DNA of 64,000 nucleotides from an uncultured Bacteroides sp. Its GTDB lineage: Bacteria; Bacteroidota; Bacteroidia; Bacteroidales; Bacteroidaceae. The notes under the pieces were generated by a model. It saw only the letters and a list, made by a program, of their open reading frames with translations. It ran no database searches and was not told the origin of the DNA. The stretch is taken from contig CASEYC010000100.1 of assembly GCA_949292025.1 (NCBI GenBank), positions 1 to 64,000 on the forward strand, read 5' to 3'. Below are positions 41,695-51,152 of the stretch, piece after piece. A program made the translations under genes and the position numbers. Each line of letters begins with the position of its first letter. Position 1 is the first letter of the stretch.

Positions 41695-43119
41695 ATGCTG
41701 GACAAGTATTTAGAAAAACAAATCCGGGCGAACTTCCCCTACACGCCCACGCCCGACCAAGACCAGGCGCTGAGCCGCCTGGCCGCCTTCCTCACGTCGC
41801 CCCGGGCAGATGCCGCCTTCATCCTGCGCGGCTATGCCGGCACGGGAAAAACCTCGCTCATCGGCGCACTGGTGCGCACCCTGGACGCACTGAAGCAGAA
41901 ATGCGTCCTGCTGGCTCCCACGGGACGCGCCGCCAAAGTGTTTGCCGCCTACGCCGGGCATCCCGCCTTCACCATACACAAGCGCATCTACCGCCAACGC
42001 GCCTTCACGGGCGAGGGAGGCAACTTCACCCTGAACGACAACCTGGCCACCCACACGCTCTTTATCGTGGACGAGGCGTCGATGATTGCCAACGAAGGAC
42101 TTTCCGGTGCGATGTTCGGCACAGGACGCCTCCTGGACGACCTGGTGCAATTCGTCTACTCCGGACAGGGATGCCGCCTGCTGCTGACGGGCGACATGGC
42201 CCAGCTTCCGCCCGTGGGCGAAGAGCAAAGTCCCGCGCTGCAAGCCGATGCCTTGCGCGGATATGGATTGGAAGTGGACGAGACCGACCTGACGCAGGTG
42301 GTCAGGCAAGAACAGGCATCGGGCATCCTGTGGAATGCCACCCGCCTGCGCCAAGCCATGGAAGCCGGAGAGTGGGCCGCCTTGCCCCGGCTGCGCGTGC
42401 AGGGCTTTGCCGACATCCGCATCCTGCCGGGCAGCGAACTGATTGACGCCTTGGAAGAATGTTATGCCCGCGACGGGATGGACGAGACCATCGTCATCTG
42501 CCGCAGCAACAAACGCGCCAACATCTACAACGAAGGCATCCGCCAACGCATCCTCTGGCGGGAGGAAGAGCTGGAAGCGGGCGACCTGCTGATGATAGCC
42601 AAAAACAATTATTATTGGCCGGAGAAAGAAAAGAAGACGGACTTCATCGCCAACGGGGAAATGGCCATCGTCCGCCGCGTCCGCCGCACGCGCGAGATGT
42701 ACGGCTTCCGCTTCGCCGACGTCACCCTCCGCTTCCCCGACAACGACGGACAGGAGTCGGAGGTCTGCCTCCTGCTGGATACCCTGCGCACAGAAGCCCC
42801 CGCCCTGACGCGCGAAGAGAGCGACCGCCTCTTCCACGCCGTGCTGGAAGACTATGCCGACGTCCCCATGAAATCCGAACGGATGAAACGGCTGAAATCT
42901 GACCCGTACTACAACGCCCTGCAAGCCAAGTATGCGTATGCTGTCACCTGCCACAAGGCGCAGGGCGGACAGTGGCGCAACGTCTTCCTCGACCAAGCCT
43001 ACATGCCGGAGGAATACCTCACGCCCGACTTCTTCCGCTGGCTCTACACGGCCTTCACGCGCGCCACGGGGACGTTGTATCTGGTCAACTATCCCGAAGA
43101 AGCGGTAGAAAAATATTAG
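41695..43119 (+). CDS. ATP-dependent DNA helicase, RecD/Dda-like
   Basis: The 474-residue superfamily 1B helicase has TPDQDQALSRLAAFL, Walker A LRGYAGTGKTSLIGAL, motif Ia LLAPTGRAAKVFA, motif II LFIVDEASMIANEG, motif III LLTGDMAQLPPVG, an SH3-like insert in the second half (NGEMAIVRRVRRTRE) and motif V/VI AYAVTCHKAQGGQWRNVFLD plus LYTAFTRATGTLYLV. It is a 5'-3' DNA helicase, related to RecD2 and phage Dda, for replication or repair. Its stop codon is inside the left arm of the following inverted repeat. Confidence 0.93.
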   Translation: MLDKYLEKQIRANFPYTPTPDQDQALSRLAAFLTSPRADAAFILRGYAGTGKTSLIGALVRTLDALKQKCVLLAPTGRAAKVFAAYAGHPAFTIHKRIYRQRAFTGEGGNFTLNDNLATHTLFIVDEASMIANEGLSGAMFGTGRLLDDLVQFVYSGQGCRLLLTGDMAQLPPVGEEQSPALQADALRGYGLEVDETDLTQVVRQEQASGILWNATRLRQAMEAGEWAALPRLRVQGFADIRILPGSELIDALEECYARDGMDETIVICRSNKRANIYNEGIRQRILWREEELEAGDLLMIAKNNYYWPEKEKKTDFIANGEMAIVRRVRRTREMYGFRFADVTLRFPDNDGQESEVCLLLDTLRTEAPALTREESDRLFHAVLEDYADVPMKSERMKRLKSDPYYNALQAKYAYAVTCHKAQGGQWRNVFLDQAYMPEEYLTPDFFRWLYTAFTRATGTLYLVNYPEEAVEKY

Positions 43120-43192
43120 GCGCGAATTACGCGGATTCCACGGATTCTGTTTTTACACAGCTATTCCGCGCAATCCGTGTAATCCGCGCCTA
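43117..43192. repeat. 28-bp inverted repeat after the helicase gene
   Basis: Arms at 43117-43144 and 43165-43192 match at 24 of 28 positions. The core (GCGCGAATTACGCGGATT) is of the same class as 31451 and 38024. It lies between the convergent helicase and nagB and is a plausible shared terminator. Confidence 0.75.
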
Positions 43193-43206
43193 AGGACTAC
43201 ATTTTG

Positions 43207-44019
43207 TTACTTCAGCAGCGAAGCCGGGTCAAGGTGTTCGGACTCGATGTCCTTGAAGTAGCGGTAAGTGCCCACCTTCAGTTCGTCTGTGGCGGCGTCG
43301 TCGCAGACGATGATGCCCTTCTCGTGCATCTGCAGGGCGCTGATGGTCCACATCTGCATCACGGGACCCTCCACGGCATGATACAGGGCGCGTGCCTTGT
43401 TGTGGCCGTTGACGATGATCATCACCTCCTTGGCGCTGAGCACCGTGCCCACGCCTACGGTCAGAGCCGTCTTGGGCACCTTGTTCACGTCGTTGTCGAA
43501 GAAGCGGCTGTTGGCGATGATGGTGTCCGTGGTCAGCGTCTTCTGGCGCGTGCGGCTGCTCAGTGAAGAGCCCGGCTCGTTGAAGGCGATGTGCCCGTCG
43601 GGACCGATGCCGCCCATGAAGAGATCAACGCCGCCATACGACTTGATTTTCTCCTCGAAGCGGGCGCACTCGGCATCCAGGTCGGCGGCGTTGCCGTTCA
43701 GGATGTTGGTGTTCTCCGGCTTGATGTCGATGTGGCTGAAGAAGTTGTTCCACATGAAGGAATAGTAGCTTTCGGGGTGTTCCTTCGGCAGGCCGACGTA
43801 TTCGTCCATGTTGAACGTGACCACGTTTTGGAAGGAGACAACGCCCTTCTTGTTCAGGTCAATCAGTTCCTTGTACATGCCCAGGGGCGAAGAGCCTGTG
43901 GGGCATCCCAATACGAAAGGTTTCTCAGGCGTCGGATTGGCGGCTTTGATTTTGGAGGCCACGTAGTTGGCGGCCCACTTGGATACGGATTGATAATCCG
44001 GTTCGATGATTACTCGCAT
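43207..44019 (-). CDS. nagB: Glucosamine-6-phosphate deaminase
   Basis: The 270-residue protein is full length: [20 protein letters not shown], the active-site [36 protein letters not shown] and [20 protein letters not shown]. It converts glucosamine-6-phosphate to fructose-6-phosphate and ammonia, the last step of amino-sugar use. It shares its strand with the flavodiiron gene 90 bp upstream, but no link in function is apparent. Confidence 0.97.
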   Translation of the reverse strand: MRVIIEPDYQSVSKWAANYVASKIKAANPTPEKPFVLGCPTGSSPLGMYKELIDLNKKGVVSFQNVVTFNMDEYVGLPKEHPESYYSFMWNNFFSHIDIKPENTNILNGNAADLDAECARFEEKIKSYGGVDLFMGGIGPDGHIAFNEPGSSLSSRTRQKTLTTDTIIANSRFFDNDVNKVPKTALTVGVGTVLSAKEVMIIVNGHNKARALYHAVEGPVMQMWTISALQMHEKGIIVCDDAATDELKVGTYRYFKDIESEHLDPASLLK

Positions 44020-44109
44020 AATTTTTTGTATTAAAAGGTTAATGTTCTATAGGTTACAAAAACGATGTGCGGAGGCAGGAAAAACTGTCGCAACTGTCGC
44101 TTGTCGCTT

Positions 44110-45306
44110 TTAGCGGTCTTTCTTCAGGCGGGCGGCCATGGCGCGTGCCAGTTGTTCGGCGCGCTCCTGCACCAGCGGGGTCATGGCCTGCTTCATCTCC
44201 ACAGGGTCGCCCACCAGCTCGAACTTGCTCTTCTCGGCAAACTCGCCCATGCGCTTCACGGCTGCACCCGCCCACGTGAACGAGCCGAAGAGCCCCAGGT
44301 AGCGGCCTTTCACCTCGCGCAGCAGAATCTTTTCCAGCAACGCCTCCACCTCGGGATAGATGTGGTTGCAATACGTGGGGCTGCCGATGATGAGCCCGCG
44401 GTAGTTGAAGATGTCCTTCAGGATGTAGGACGGATGGCTCTTGCTGACGTTGTGCATCACGATGTCGCGTATGCCTTGTGCGGACAGCTCGGCGGCGATG
44501 GTCTCGGCCAGTTGCTCGGTGTGGCCGTACATGCTGCCGTAGGCAATCACCACGCCCTCCGCCGCCTCGTAGCGGCTCAGGCGGTCGTAGACGCCCACGA
44601 CGCGGGCAATCTCCTCGGTCCACACCGGGCCGTGCGTGGAGCAGATGGCGCGGATGGGCAGGCCGCCCAGCTTGGCCAAGGCTTTCTGCACGGGGTTGCC
44701 ATACTTGCCCACGATGTTGGCGTAGTAGCGTGTCATTTCCTCCCAGTAGCGGTCCGTGTTGATGCGCGCGTCCAGGAATCCGCCGTCCAGCGTGCCGAAG
44801 CATCCGAAGGCGTCGCCGGAGAAGAGCACGCCGTCCGTCTCGTCCAGCGTCATCATCGTCTCCGGCCAGTGCACCATGGGCGTCAGGTAGAAGCGCAGTT
44901 TGTGGTGTCCCAGGTCGAGGAAGTCGCCTTCCTTCACCTCGTAGCGTTCGCCCGTCACGCCGTAGAATCCTTCTATCATGCCGAACGTCTGGCGGTTGCC
45001 CACGATGACAATGTCGGGATATTCCTGCTTGATGAGGCGGATGGAGCCGGAGTGGTCGGGCTCCATGTGGTTGATGATGAGGTATTGTATGGGGCGCGTG
45101 CCGATGATGGCGCGGATCTTGCGCAGGTAGGTCTCGAAACAGGCGGCGTCCACCGTATCCACCAGGGCGGTGATGTCGTCGTCTATCAGGTAGGAATTGT
45201 AGGACACGCCGTAGGGCAACGGCCACATCCCCTCGAAGAGGTGTTTCTGGCGGTCGTTGACGCCCACGTAGTGGATTTTCCCTTTTATCAGAGTTCTTTC
45301 GTTCAT
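44110..45306 (-). CDS. Flavodiiron protein (FprA-type A flavoprotein)
   Basis: The 398-residue protein has an N-terminal beta-lactamase-like diiron domain with the HMEPDHSGS metal motif near residue 81, DTVDAACFETYLRKI before it and YLTPMVHWPETMMTLDE after. The C-terminal flavodoxin domain starts near residue 255 (VVIAYGSMYGHTEQLAETIA) and binds FMN. Proteins of this type reduce O2 to water or NO to N2O in the cytoplasm of anaerobes, protecting them from oxidative and nitrosative stress. Confidence 0.95.
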   Translation of the reverse strand: MNERTLIKGKIHYVGVNDRQKHLFEGMWPLPYGVSYNSYLIDDDITALVDTVDAACFETYLRKIRAIIGTRPIQYLIINHMEPDHSGSIRLIKQEYPDIVIVGNRQTFGMIEGFYGVTGERYEVKEGDFLDLGHHKLRFYLTPMVHWPETMMTLDETDGVLFSGDAFGCFGTLDGGFLDARINTDRYWEEMTRYYANIVGKYGNPVQKALAKLGGLPIRAICSTHGPVWTEEIARVVGVYDRLSRYEAAEGVVIAYGSMYGHTEQLAETIAAELSAQGIRDIVMHNVSKSHPSYILKDIFNYRGLIIGSPTYCNHIYPEVEALLEKILLREVKGRYLGLFGSFTWAGAAVKRMGEFAEKSKFELVGDPVEMKQAMTPLVQERAEQLARAMAARLKKDR

Positions 45307-45354
45307 TATCTCGTCGATTTTTTCTTAGTACGCCACAAAGTTAATGGTTTTTCT

Positions 45355-46284
45355 TCACATAGCCATATATTTTTTCCCTTGATATGCGCCCGCCTCCCGC
45401 ATCTTTTTCTGCAACCGGTGGGTGAACTCGTAGTTTTTCAGCCCCCAATCCGGCGCGAGCAGCAGTTCGCGGGGCGACTGGGAGAGGAACCGCTCCAGCA
45501 CGATGTCCGGCCGCAGCCGCTCGATGTAGCCGACGACCGTCTCCAGATACTCCTCCACGCCGAAGAGGTGGAAGTCCTCCGGCCGCTCCTCGTACTCGCG
45601 CGCCATGCGAGTGCCCCGGATGAGCTGCAACTGGTGCAGCTTCAGCGTGTCCAGCGGCAGGCGCGAGATTTCCCCCGCCTGATGCCAGATGTCCTCCCGC
45701 GTCTCGCCCGGCAGGCCCAGGATGACGTGCCCGCCGCAGGGCAGCCCGCGCCCGTGCGTGCGGCGGATGGCATCCACGGTGTCCGCCCAGGTGTGCCCCC
45801 GGTTGATGCGGCGCAGGGTGCGGTCGTTGGTGCTCTCGATGCCATACTCCACGAGGACGAACGTCCGCCCGGCCAGGCGGGCGAGGTAGTCCAGCAGCGC
45901 GTCCGGCATACAGTCGGGGCGCGTGCCGATGACCAGCCCCACCACGTCGTCCACGGCCAACGCCTCCTCGTACTTCCGCTTCAGGTCCTCCAGCCCGCCG
46001 TAGGTGTTGGTATAGGCTTGGAAGTAGGCCAGGTACTTCATTTCCGGGTACTTGTGGGCGAAGAAGCGTTTGCCCTCCTCCAGCTGTACGGCAATGCTGC
46101 GGTCCGTCCGGCAATAGTCGGGGTTGAACGTCTGGTTGTTGCAGTAGGTGCAGCCGCCATGCCCCTTGGCGCCGTCGCGGTTGGGGCAGGTGAATCCGGC
46201 GTTGAGGCTGACCTTCTGCACCTTGAAGGGGAAATGGCGGCGCAGGAAGGTGGGGAAGTCGAGGTAGAGGGATGTTCCTTGCAT
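45355..46284 (-). CDS. Radical SAM protein, TIGR01212/YhcC family
   Basis: With the ATG at 46284 the protein has 309 residues. The [4Fe-4S] cluster motif is CPNRDGAKGHGGCTYCNN near residue 35, with the long spacing between first and second Cys that marks this family. GLVIGTRPDCMPDALLDYLA, VEYGIESTNDRTLRRINRGH and GHVILGLPGETREDIWHQAG follow. Its substrate has not been proven. The start upstream of 46284 is excluded because a run of lysine codons and non-family sequence precedes it. Confidence 0.92.
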   Translation of the reverse strand: MQGTSLYLDFPTFLRRHFPFKVQKVSLNAGFTCPNRDGAKGHGGCTYCNNQTFNPDYCRTDRSIAVQLEEGKRFFAHKYPEMKYLAYFQAYTNTYGGLEDLKRKYEEALAVDDVVGLVIGTRPDCMPDALLDYLARLAGRTFVLVEYGIESTNDRTLRRINRGHTWADTVDAIRRTHGRGLPCGGHVILGLPGETREDIWHQAGEISRLPLDTLKLHQLQLIRGTRMAREYEERPEDFHLFGVEEYLETVVGYIERLRPDIVLERFLSQSPRELLLAPDWGLKNYEFTHRLQKKMREAGAYQGKKYMAM

Positions 46285-46402
46285 TTTCTTTTTTTTTGTT
46301 TGGGATAACAAATGTAGGGAAATGAATCGGATTATCAGCACATAGAGAAAGAATTCTTGCGTCAAGCCCCAAAAGGACTTGACGATGAGCAAAAGATATA
46401 TC

Positions 46403-49264
46403 TCAATCTTCAACAAAAAGAATCTTGCTCAATTGAAACTCTATCACCCATCTCCCTACGTTTTTGTCCAATATTTCCGACTCATTCAGCCTTTCATCGA
46501 CCAAAACATCCCTTTCAGCACCTTTCTCCCAAGATAATTCATAAGGCTTCTTCTTGTCTAACTCCACGAGCATCACACTGCCGGATTTCTTGAACAAGAT
46601 GTATTTATACGGCCTCAAAACATAAGGGAAAACCCCTTTGTTATACGAATATATGCCGGAAAATCTCTCAGGTTCCACTATCAACTCATTCCTTACAACC
46701 CAATCATTCCCCTTTTCTTTATTTTGAAGGAAAGTAGAAGCATTTTCTTGTGTGAGTGGCCTGTATTCCACAGTCTTTTCACCGCTTTTGATGAGTTCGA
46801 AATTCTCGCCTTGCAACGTAAGATTCAGAATCTCAGCCTCATCATAGGGTTCAAGCAACTGGCTGAGATCTTTGGCAGGTTCTCTTTCCACCTTTTTCTT
46901 ATTGGAGTTAAGCGTGAAAACAACAGGCCTGATATTCTCTTGCGTCAAGAAGGAAGGCCAATAAAACGGAGTATCCCTCCAGCCATCTTCTTGCTTTCCA
47001 TTCTCCCTAAACAACATCAATACGGGACGATCCGTAGCCTTGGCCCTGGCCAAAGGCATGTCTGTACGACCATCTTCAGGGGCATCAATGAAATTACCAT
47101 TGCTCCTCAGCCTACTGATATTTCGGTCGGTACGGTGCCAGCACCACAGCTTTCCGTCCGAGCCGTGGGTGGTGTACTCCAACGCGCCCAGCATATCAAT
47201 GGGATCCCAATCCATATCCTCGTTGTCAAATCTACTTTCATACACATACGTCGATCGAATCAACTCTATGATTTGCCGCGCCAAGGTTTTATCTACCTCA
47301 AAGAAATCATCCGGCCTGTATGTCGGGCAATCCATTATAAGCCGATCTATCTGGCCGACAATCTTTGAAATGGCTGTCTTTGAACCAGTTTGGAAGCCTA
47401 CAGGCAGGATACGAGTCTGTTTCTTCAGGACCAACGTGTTGGCCACTTTAATCTTTTGATCAGAACAAGGTTTGATTTGTTTGTCATAAGCGATGAAGAC
47501 AGCCGAAGGATCCTGCAAGGGGTCATTTACATTATTCACGAACCACTCTCTCAACTGATTATCCATTTCATTCATTTTTGAAAGGATGCCATAGATGAAT
47601 TGAGTCGTATAGAAACGTGTTACTGCCATATCTTCCTTGTCTCTTGCTCCATACATCCTGGCGTGCTGCAACACGGTATCCTGCTGGAACTTCCTTGGAT
47701 TCCGACCATAGAAGAAGCATAGCATATTGGAAATGGTGATGCCTCTGTCCAGAATGCTGCCGCCAATGAAGATATTGACTGTATGGGACAGTTTCAGTTG
47801 TCCGTCTTCGTCCAGCATCGTAGATACATCATCATCCGAATTCACGATGCTGATGTTGTAATCCACGGTCCTGAATATCTCTACCATACAAGCTATTACG
47901 CTTTCTTTTGATGGCATTTCCGCCGAAATCAGGTGTTCATTTCTCCCTTTTTGACTGGACGAGGAAAAGTCTTCGTAAGCCTCGTCTATTTGGGTAAGTA
48001 TTCTCAAATCCGAAATCTTCTCCAGTATGATTTTCTCACGAACTTCCTTGATGATGGATTCTATCAGTTCTTTCTGCCATGCATGATTTTTCTTGGACAC
48101 CTCCACGTGAATCAAGCCACTCGAACGATAAAGCCTGCCACTTCTCTCTTCTTGCAATTTACGGATGGCCGTAGCCATGAAATAATTGATGACAGCACAC
48201 CGTATGCCTTGAATGTTCTTTGAGGAGAGGCTGTTTTTCAAGTAGCGAACATCGCGTTTACCCAATACGTCGATACACTTCGCTTCAACGGGATGGAACA
48301 AATGGCTATACATGGATTCCAGATTCTTGGAGTATTCATAATAATGGTCCCCACCAATGTACTGGTCATGCACGGGTACCAAAGTGGTGAATCGAGGCCG
48401 CCAAGGCATCGCTTTCCCATCCTTTAGCTCAATGTACCCGTTCGGCTGTAAGTATAAGGAATAAGGAGTAGCGGTCACTTGCAAGTATCGGCAGTATCGA
48501 GGGACCCTGACAATCTCGTCTATAAGTTTGGAGAGTTTGGCCAATTGGGTATCCCCGAAACGGCTGATATAGTTACGGCTGGCAAAATCCGCCTCGTCGT
48601 CTACCACAAGAATCTTCTTTTCTTTCAAAAGAGGAGATTTGTTCACCAAAAGATCCAGCAGATGTTTCAGGTTCTGATTTTCCTTCTTGCAAACAATGAT
48701 CCGTTTGCTATTTGGCAGGTTTATCTCCCGTTCCGTCAACCCTTTTTTCCGATACTCTAAGACATCGTTGATGTAAATGATGTTCCTCTGCTTCAAATCC
48801 CGGGTTTCCTTGAAGAAGCGGAAGTCGTGCTTCATCCGTTCTATGGTCTGTGTCGCCAAGGTATTGGTTCCTTTAGTCAATACGAAGCAGACGTCTATCC
48901 CCTTGTCGAAGGAAAGCCCGATGATGTTTTCGAAGGTGTTCGTCTTTCCACACTGTATCTTGCCCAACAACAGGCCCGGCTGGCGGGCTTTGTCTCCCTC
49001 TTCCAGCAATCTGTCGACGGTAGTCGTGACACAGGTTATCAGCTCTTGCGAATAGGGAAACTTCGAATTCGCCTTGAGCGTACTGAAAATAGGAGTACGC
49101 TCGTCCATCTCCTTCTGCTTCAAGTTTTCTTTCTCCTTCAATTCCAATTCAGCTTTCTGACGTAAGAGATCATCGGGAACTGGATAGCCGTATGACTCAA
49201 ACGACTTGATGACCCTCAGACACTCACTCAGACTCTGGCATTTCAACTGATTTTCCATAAGCAT
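46403..49264 (-). CDS. Z1-domain superfamily 2 helicase with C-terminal ASCH-like domain
   Basis: The 953-residue protein has Walker A LLLGKIQCGKTNTF (Lys107), motif II ILVVDDEADFAS (222-226) and motif III TATP (264-267). The region GGSILDRGITISNMLCFFYG, then VLQHARMYGAR, matches the Z1 domain (PF10593) that follows the helicase core in these proteins. From about residue 810, ILNLTLQGENFELIKSGEKT and VEYRPL match the start of the ASCH (PUA-like) domain, which in related proteins binds RNA or modified DNA bases. Z1 proteins occur in predicted antiphage modules with MORC-type ATPases, none of which is seen here. It faces a WYL regulator and neighbours a type I R-M operon, so a defence role is likely. 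Alternative start at 49258. Confidence 0.8.
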   Translation of the reverse strand: MLMENQLKCQSLSECLRVIKSFESYGYPVPDDLLRQKAELELKEKENLKQKEMDERTPIFSTLKANSKFPYSQELITCVTTTVDRLLEEGDKARQPGLLLGKIQCGKTNTFENIIGLSFDKGIDVCFVLTKGTNTLATQTIERMKHDFRFFKETRDLKQRNIIYINDVLEYRKKGLTEREINLPNSKRIIVCKKENQNLKHLLDLLVNKSPLLKEKKILVVDDEADFASRNYISRFGDTQLAKLSKLIDEIVRVPRYCRYLQVTATPYSLYLQPNGYIELKDGKAMPWRPRFTTLVPVHDQYIGGDHYYEYSKNLESMYSHLFHPVEAKCIDVLGKRDVRYLKNSLSSKNIQGIRCAVINYFMATAIRKLQEERSGRLYRSSGLIHVEVSKKNHAWQKELIESIIKEVREKIILEKISDLRILTQIDEAYEDFSSSSQKGRNEHLISAEMPSKESVIACMVEIFRTVDYNISIVNSDDDVSTMLDEDGQLKLSHTVNIFIGGSILDRGITISNMLCFFYGRNPRKFQQDTVLQHARMYGARDKEDMAVTRFYTTQFIYGILSKMNEMDNQLREWFVNNVNDPLQDPSAVFIAYDKQIKPCSDQKIKVANTLVLKKQTRILPVGFQTGSKTAISKIVGQIDRLIMDCPTYRPDDFFEVDKTLARQIIELIRSTYVYESRFDNEDMDWDPIDMLGALEYTTHGSDGKLWCWHRTDRNISRLRSNGNFIDAPEDGRTDMPLARAKATDRPVLMLFRENGKQEDGWRDTPFYWPSFLTQENIRPVVFTLNSNKKKVEREPAKDLSQLLEPYDEAEILNLTLQGENFELIKSGEKTVEYRPLTQENASTFLQNKEKGNDWVVRNELIVEPERFSGIYSYNKGVFPYVLRPYKYILFKKSGSVMLVELDKKKPYELSWEKGAERDVLVDERLNESEILDKNVGRWVIEFQLSKILFVED

Positions 49265-49301
49265 GGATACATTTATAGGTTATACTTCTTGTTTTGTGTG
49301 A

Positions 49302-49309
49302 CAAAAGTA
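49302..49309 (-). promoter_or_regulatory. Bacteroidetes -7 box for the Z1 gene
   Basis: Reverse strand TACTTTTG, 38 bp before the ATG at 49264, about 70 bp from the divergent WYL promoter. Confidence 0.55.
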
Positions 49310-49381
49310 CATAATTATGGTGCAGTCTTCCTTCATCTTTGCAAATATTTTCCGCAAAAGAGTTTTCCCCGGGGATTACAC

Positions 49382-49411
49382 TTGGCTTACCCCGTTAATT
49401 CCTTATATTTG
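49382..49411 (+). promoter_or_regulatory. Promoter of the WYL regulator
   Basis: TTG at 49382-49384 and TATATTTG at 49404-49411, spaced 19 bp, 33 bp before the ATG at 49444. Confidence 0.65.
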
Positions 49412-49443
49412 CACCTTCATACATTACTAAAAAGTATTTACAC

Positions 49444-50475
49444 ATGCCTACGAACAAGAACGCACTCATCCGCTACCAGATTCTGGATCGTTGCTTCAGC
49501 GACTTCCGGCACAAACATACCATTGACGACCTGATTGACCGGGTGAACGATACCCTGCTGGACCTCTATGGGACGAAAGTCAGCCTGCGACAGATTCGGG
49601 AAGACATCAAATATATGCGCGACCGGATGACCTACAACGCCCCCATCACGGCCTATCCCCTGGAGGGACGGAAATGCTATTACCGCTATGAGGACCCGGA
49701 CTTCTCCATCTTCAAAAACGAATTGACCGTGGAGGAGGTGGACAAGCTGCGCTCCACCATCGAGATGCTGGGCCGCTACCGGGGCTTGCCCAACCATGCG
49801 TGGCTGGAGGAGGTCATCTCCAGCTTGGAATGCCGGCTGGGCATCCGGACCAATCGGGAAAACCTGATTGCCTTCGAGCAGAACGAACGGCTGAAAGGTT
49901 TGGAGTTCCTCGCTGAGGTGATTGACGCGACCCTGATGCATCGCCCCCTTACCTTATATTATAAGCCCTACGATGGCGAAGAGCAAATCCGCACCCTGCA
50001 TCCCTACTACGTGAAACAATACAACAACCGCTGGTTCCTGTTCGGCCTAGAGGAGGAATCCGGACGGATAGCCAACAAGGCACTGGACCGCATCCAGCGG
50101 ATATGTGCTTCGGAGTCGACCTTCCTGCCCAACCAAGACATTGACTTCGAGCATTTCTTCGACGACATCGTGGGCGTATCCGTACCGGGTGCGGAGGTGT
50201 CCAAGGAACATATCGTGTTGCGCTTCACGCCCAACCGCTACCCCTACGTGCTCTCCAAGCCCATCCATCCCAGCCAATCGATAGTGGACGAGGCCGACCA
50301 CGCCCTGTCTATCGACGTGAAGCCGACCCGCGAACTCGACCAGCAGCTCCTGTCTTTCGGCCCGGATGTCGAGGTAGTGGCGCCGACCGGCTACCGGCAG
50401 CACATCCGGGCTAAAATCGAGGAAGCCCTGAAAAAATACGCGACCATGCAGGATGACTGCACCAATAATTGCTAA
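49444..50475 (+). CDS. WYL-domain transcriptional regulator
   Basis: The 343-residue protein has an N-terminal helix-turn-helix (ALIRYQILDRCFSDF, VSLRQIREDIKYMRDRM), a linker, then the WYL domain (LTLYYKPYDGEEQIRTLHPY, YVKQYNNRWFLFGLEEESGR) and the C-terminal WCX part (RQHIRAKIEEALKKYA). WYL proteins sense nucleic-acid ligands and commonly regulate phage-defence operons such as BREX, CBASS and CRISPR loci. It lies between the divergent Z1 helicase and the hsd operon, so it is the candidate regulator of one or both. Confidence 0.9.
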   Translation: MPTNKNALIRYQILDRCFSDFRHKHTIDDLIDRVNDTLLDLYGTKVSLRQIREDIKYMRDRMTYNAPITAYPLEGRKCYYRYEDPDFSIFKNELTVEEVDKLRSTIEMLGRYRGLPNHAWLEEVISSLECRLGIRTNRENLIAFEQNERLKGLEFLAEVIDATLMHRPLTLYYKPYDGEEQIRTLHPYYVKQYNNRWFLFGLEEESGRIANKALDRIQRICASESTFLPNQDIDFEHFFDDIVGVSVPGAEVSKEHIVLRFTPNRYPYVLSKPIHPSQSIVDEADHALSIDVKPTRELDQQLLSFGPDVEVVAPTGYRQHIRAKIEEALKKYATMQDDCTNNC

Positions 50476-50480
50476 CTTTG
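50473..50480 (+). promoter_or_regulatory. Bacteroidetes -7 box for the DUF6078 gene
   Basis: TAACTTTG overlaps the end of the WYL gene, 26 bp before the ATG at 50507, and excludes the earlier in-frame start at 50453. Confidence 0.6.
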
Positions 50481-50506
50481 CCGAAAATCAACGAACCCCA
50501 TACACC

Positions 50507-50941
50507 ATGCCAAAGAAATTCCATAAAGAGGCACCCAACGGCTATCCCGTCTGCCTGCACGATGATTGCCCGCGTGCCGCCACCTGCCTGCACCAGCTGG
50601 CCTACCAACCCTTGCAGGAACGAATCCCCATCCTGCAGTTGCTCAATCCCCGGCAGTGCACCAAGGACAGCCGTTGTCCCCACTACCGCGACTCCGCCCC
50701 GGTCAGATATGCCCGCGGATTCACGGGGATGCAGAAGCGGATGTATCCCGGGCAATACGACATCTTCATGTCCACGCTGGTCAGTCAATTCGGACGAAAC
50801 CCCTATTTTGAACGGAGGAAAGGAGAAAGGCCGCTCTCACCCCATGAACAAAAGATAGTGCGCCGGGCCTTGCGGAAGGCAGGAGTAACGGAAGACTTGG
50901 ACTTTGACAGCTATGAAGAAAGCATCCCTTGGACAGAGTGA
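50507..50941 (+). CDS. DUF6078 family protein, cysteine-rich
   Basis: The 144-residue protein begins MPKKFHKEAPNGYPVCLHDD. A cysteine pattern (CLHDDCPRAATCLHQ and, 25 residues later, CTKDSRCPHYRD) could bind a metal ion or an Fe-S cluster. Then come ARGFTGMQKRMYPGQYDIFM and SPHEQKIVRRALRKAG, a likely helical C-terminus. The family is common in Bacteroidales and has no known role. It has its own promoter between the WYL gene and the hsd operon. Confidence 0.75.
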   Translation: MPKKFHKEAPNGYPVCLHDDCPRAATCLHQLAYQPLQERIPILQLLNPRQCTKDSRCPHYRDSAPVRYARGFTGMQKRMYPGQYDIFMSTLVSQFGRNPYFERRKGERPLSPHEQKIVRRALRKAGVTEDLDFDSYEESIPWTE

Positions 50942-50978
50942 ACGCTTCCTGCCGTAAGCACCGCCGGTCCTCCAATCC

Positions 50979-51062
50979 AAGGACTCCGGTACTTCTATTG
51001 CAAGGACCCTAATCCTTCAATTGGAGGACTGCAGTCCTCCTAATACAAGGATTGCAATCCTT
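50979..51062. repeat. Array of AGGACTGCAGTCCT-type palindromes, 23-bp period, upstream of hsdM
   Basis: Two perfect palindromes, GGAGGACTGCAGTCCTCC (51023-51040) and AAGGATTGCAATCCTT (51047-51062), have centres 23 bp apart. Two or three diverged units precede them at the same spacing (near 50986 and 51009). They lie 90-170 bp before the hsdM start. The same motif family occurs at 31568-31628. Confidence 0.75.
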
Positions 51063-51152
51063 GCATACAAGGACTGAGGACGGAGACTACAAGGCCGGAC
51101 GGAAGAGCATCAATCACCCATTCAGCAGACAATCAATAGACACATAGAAGCT

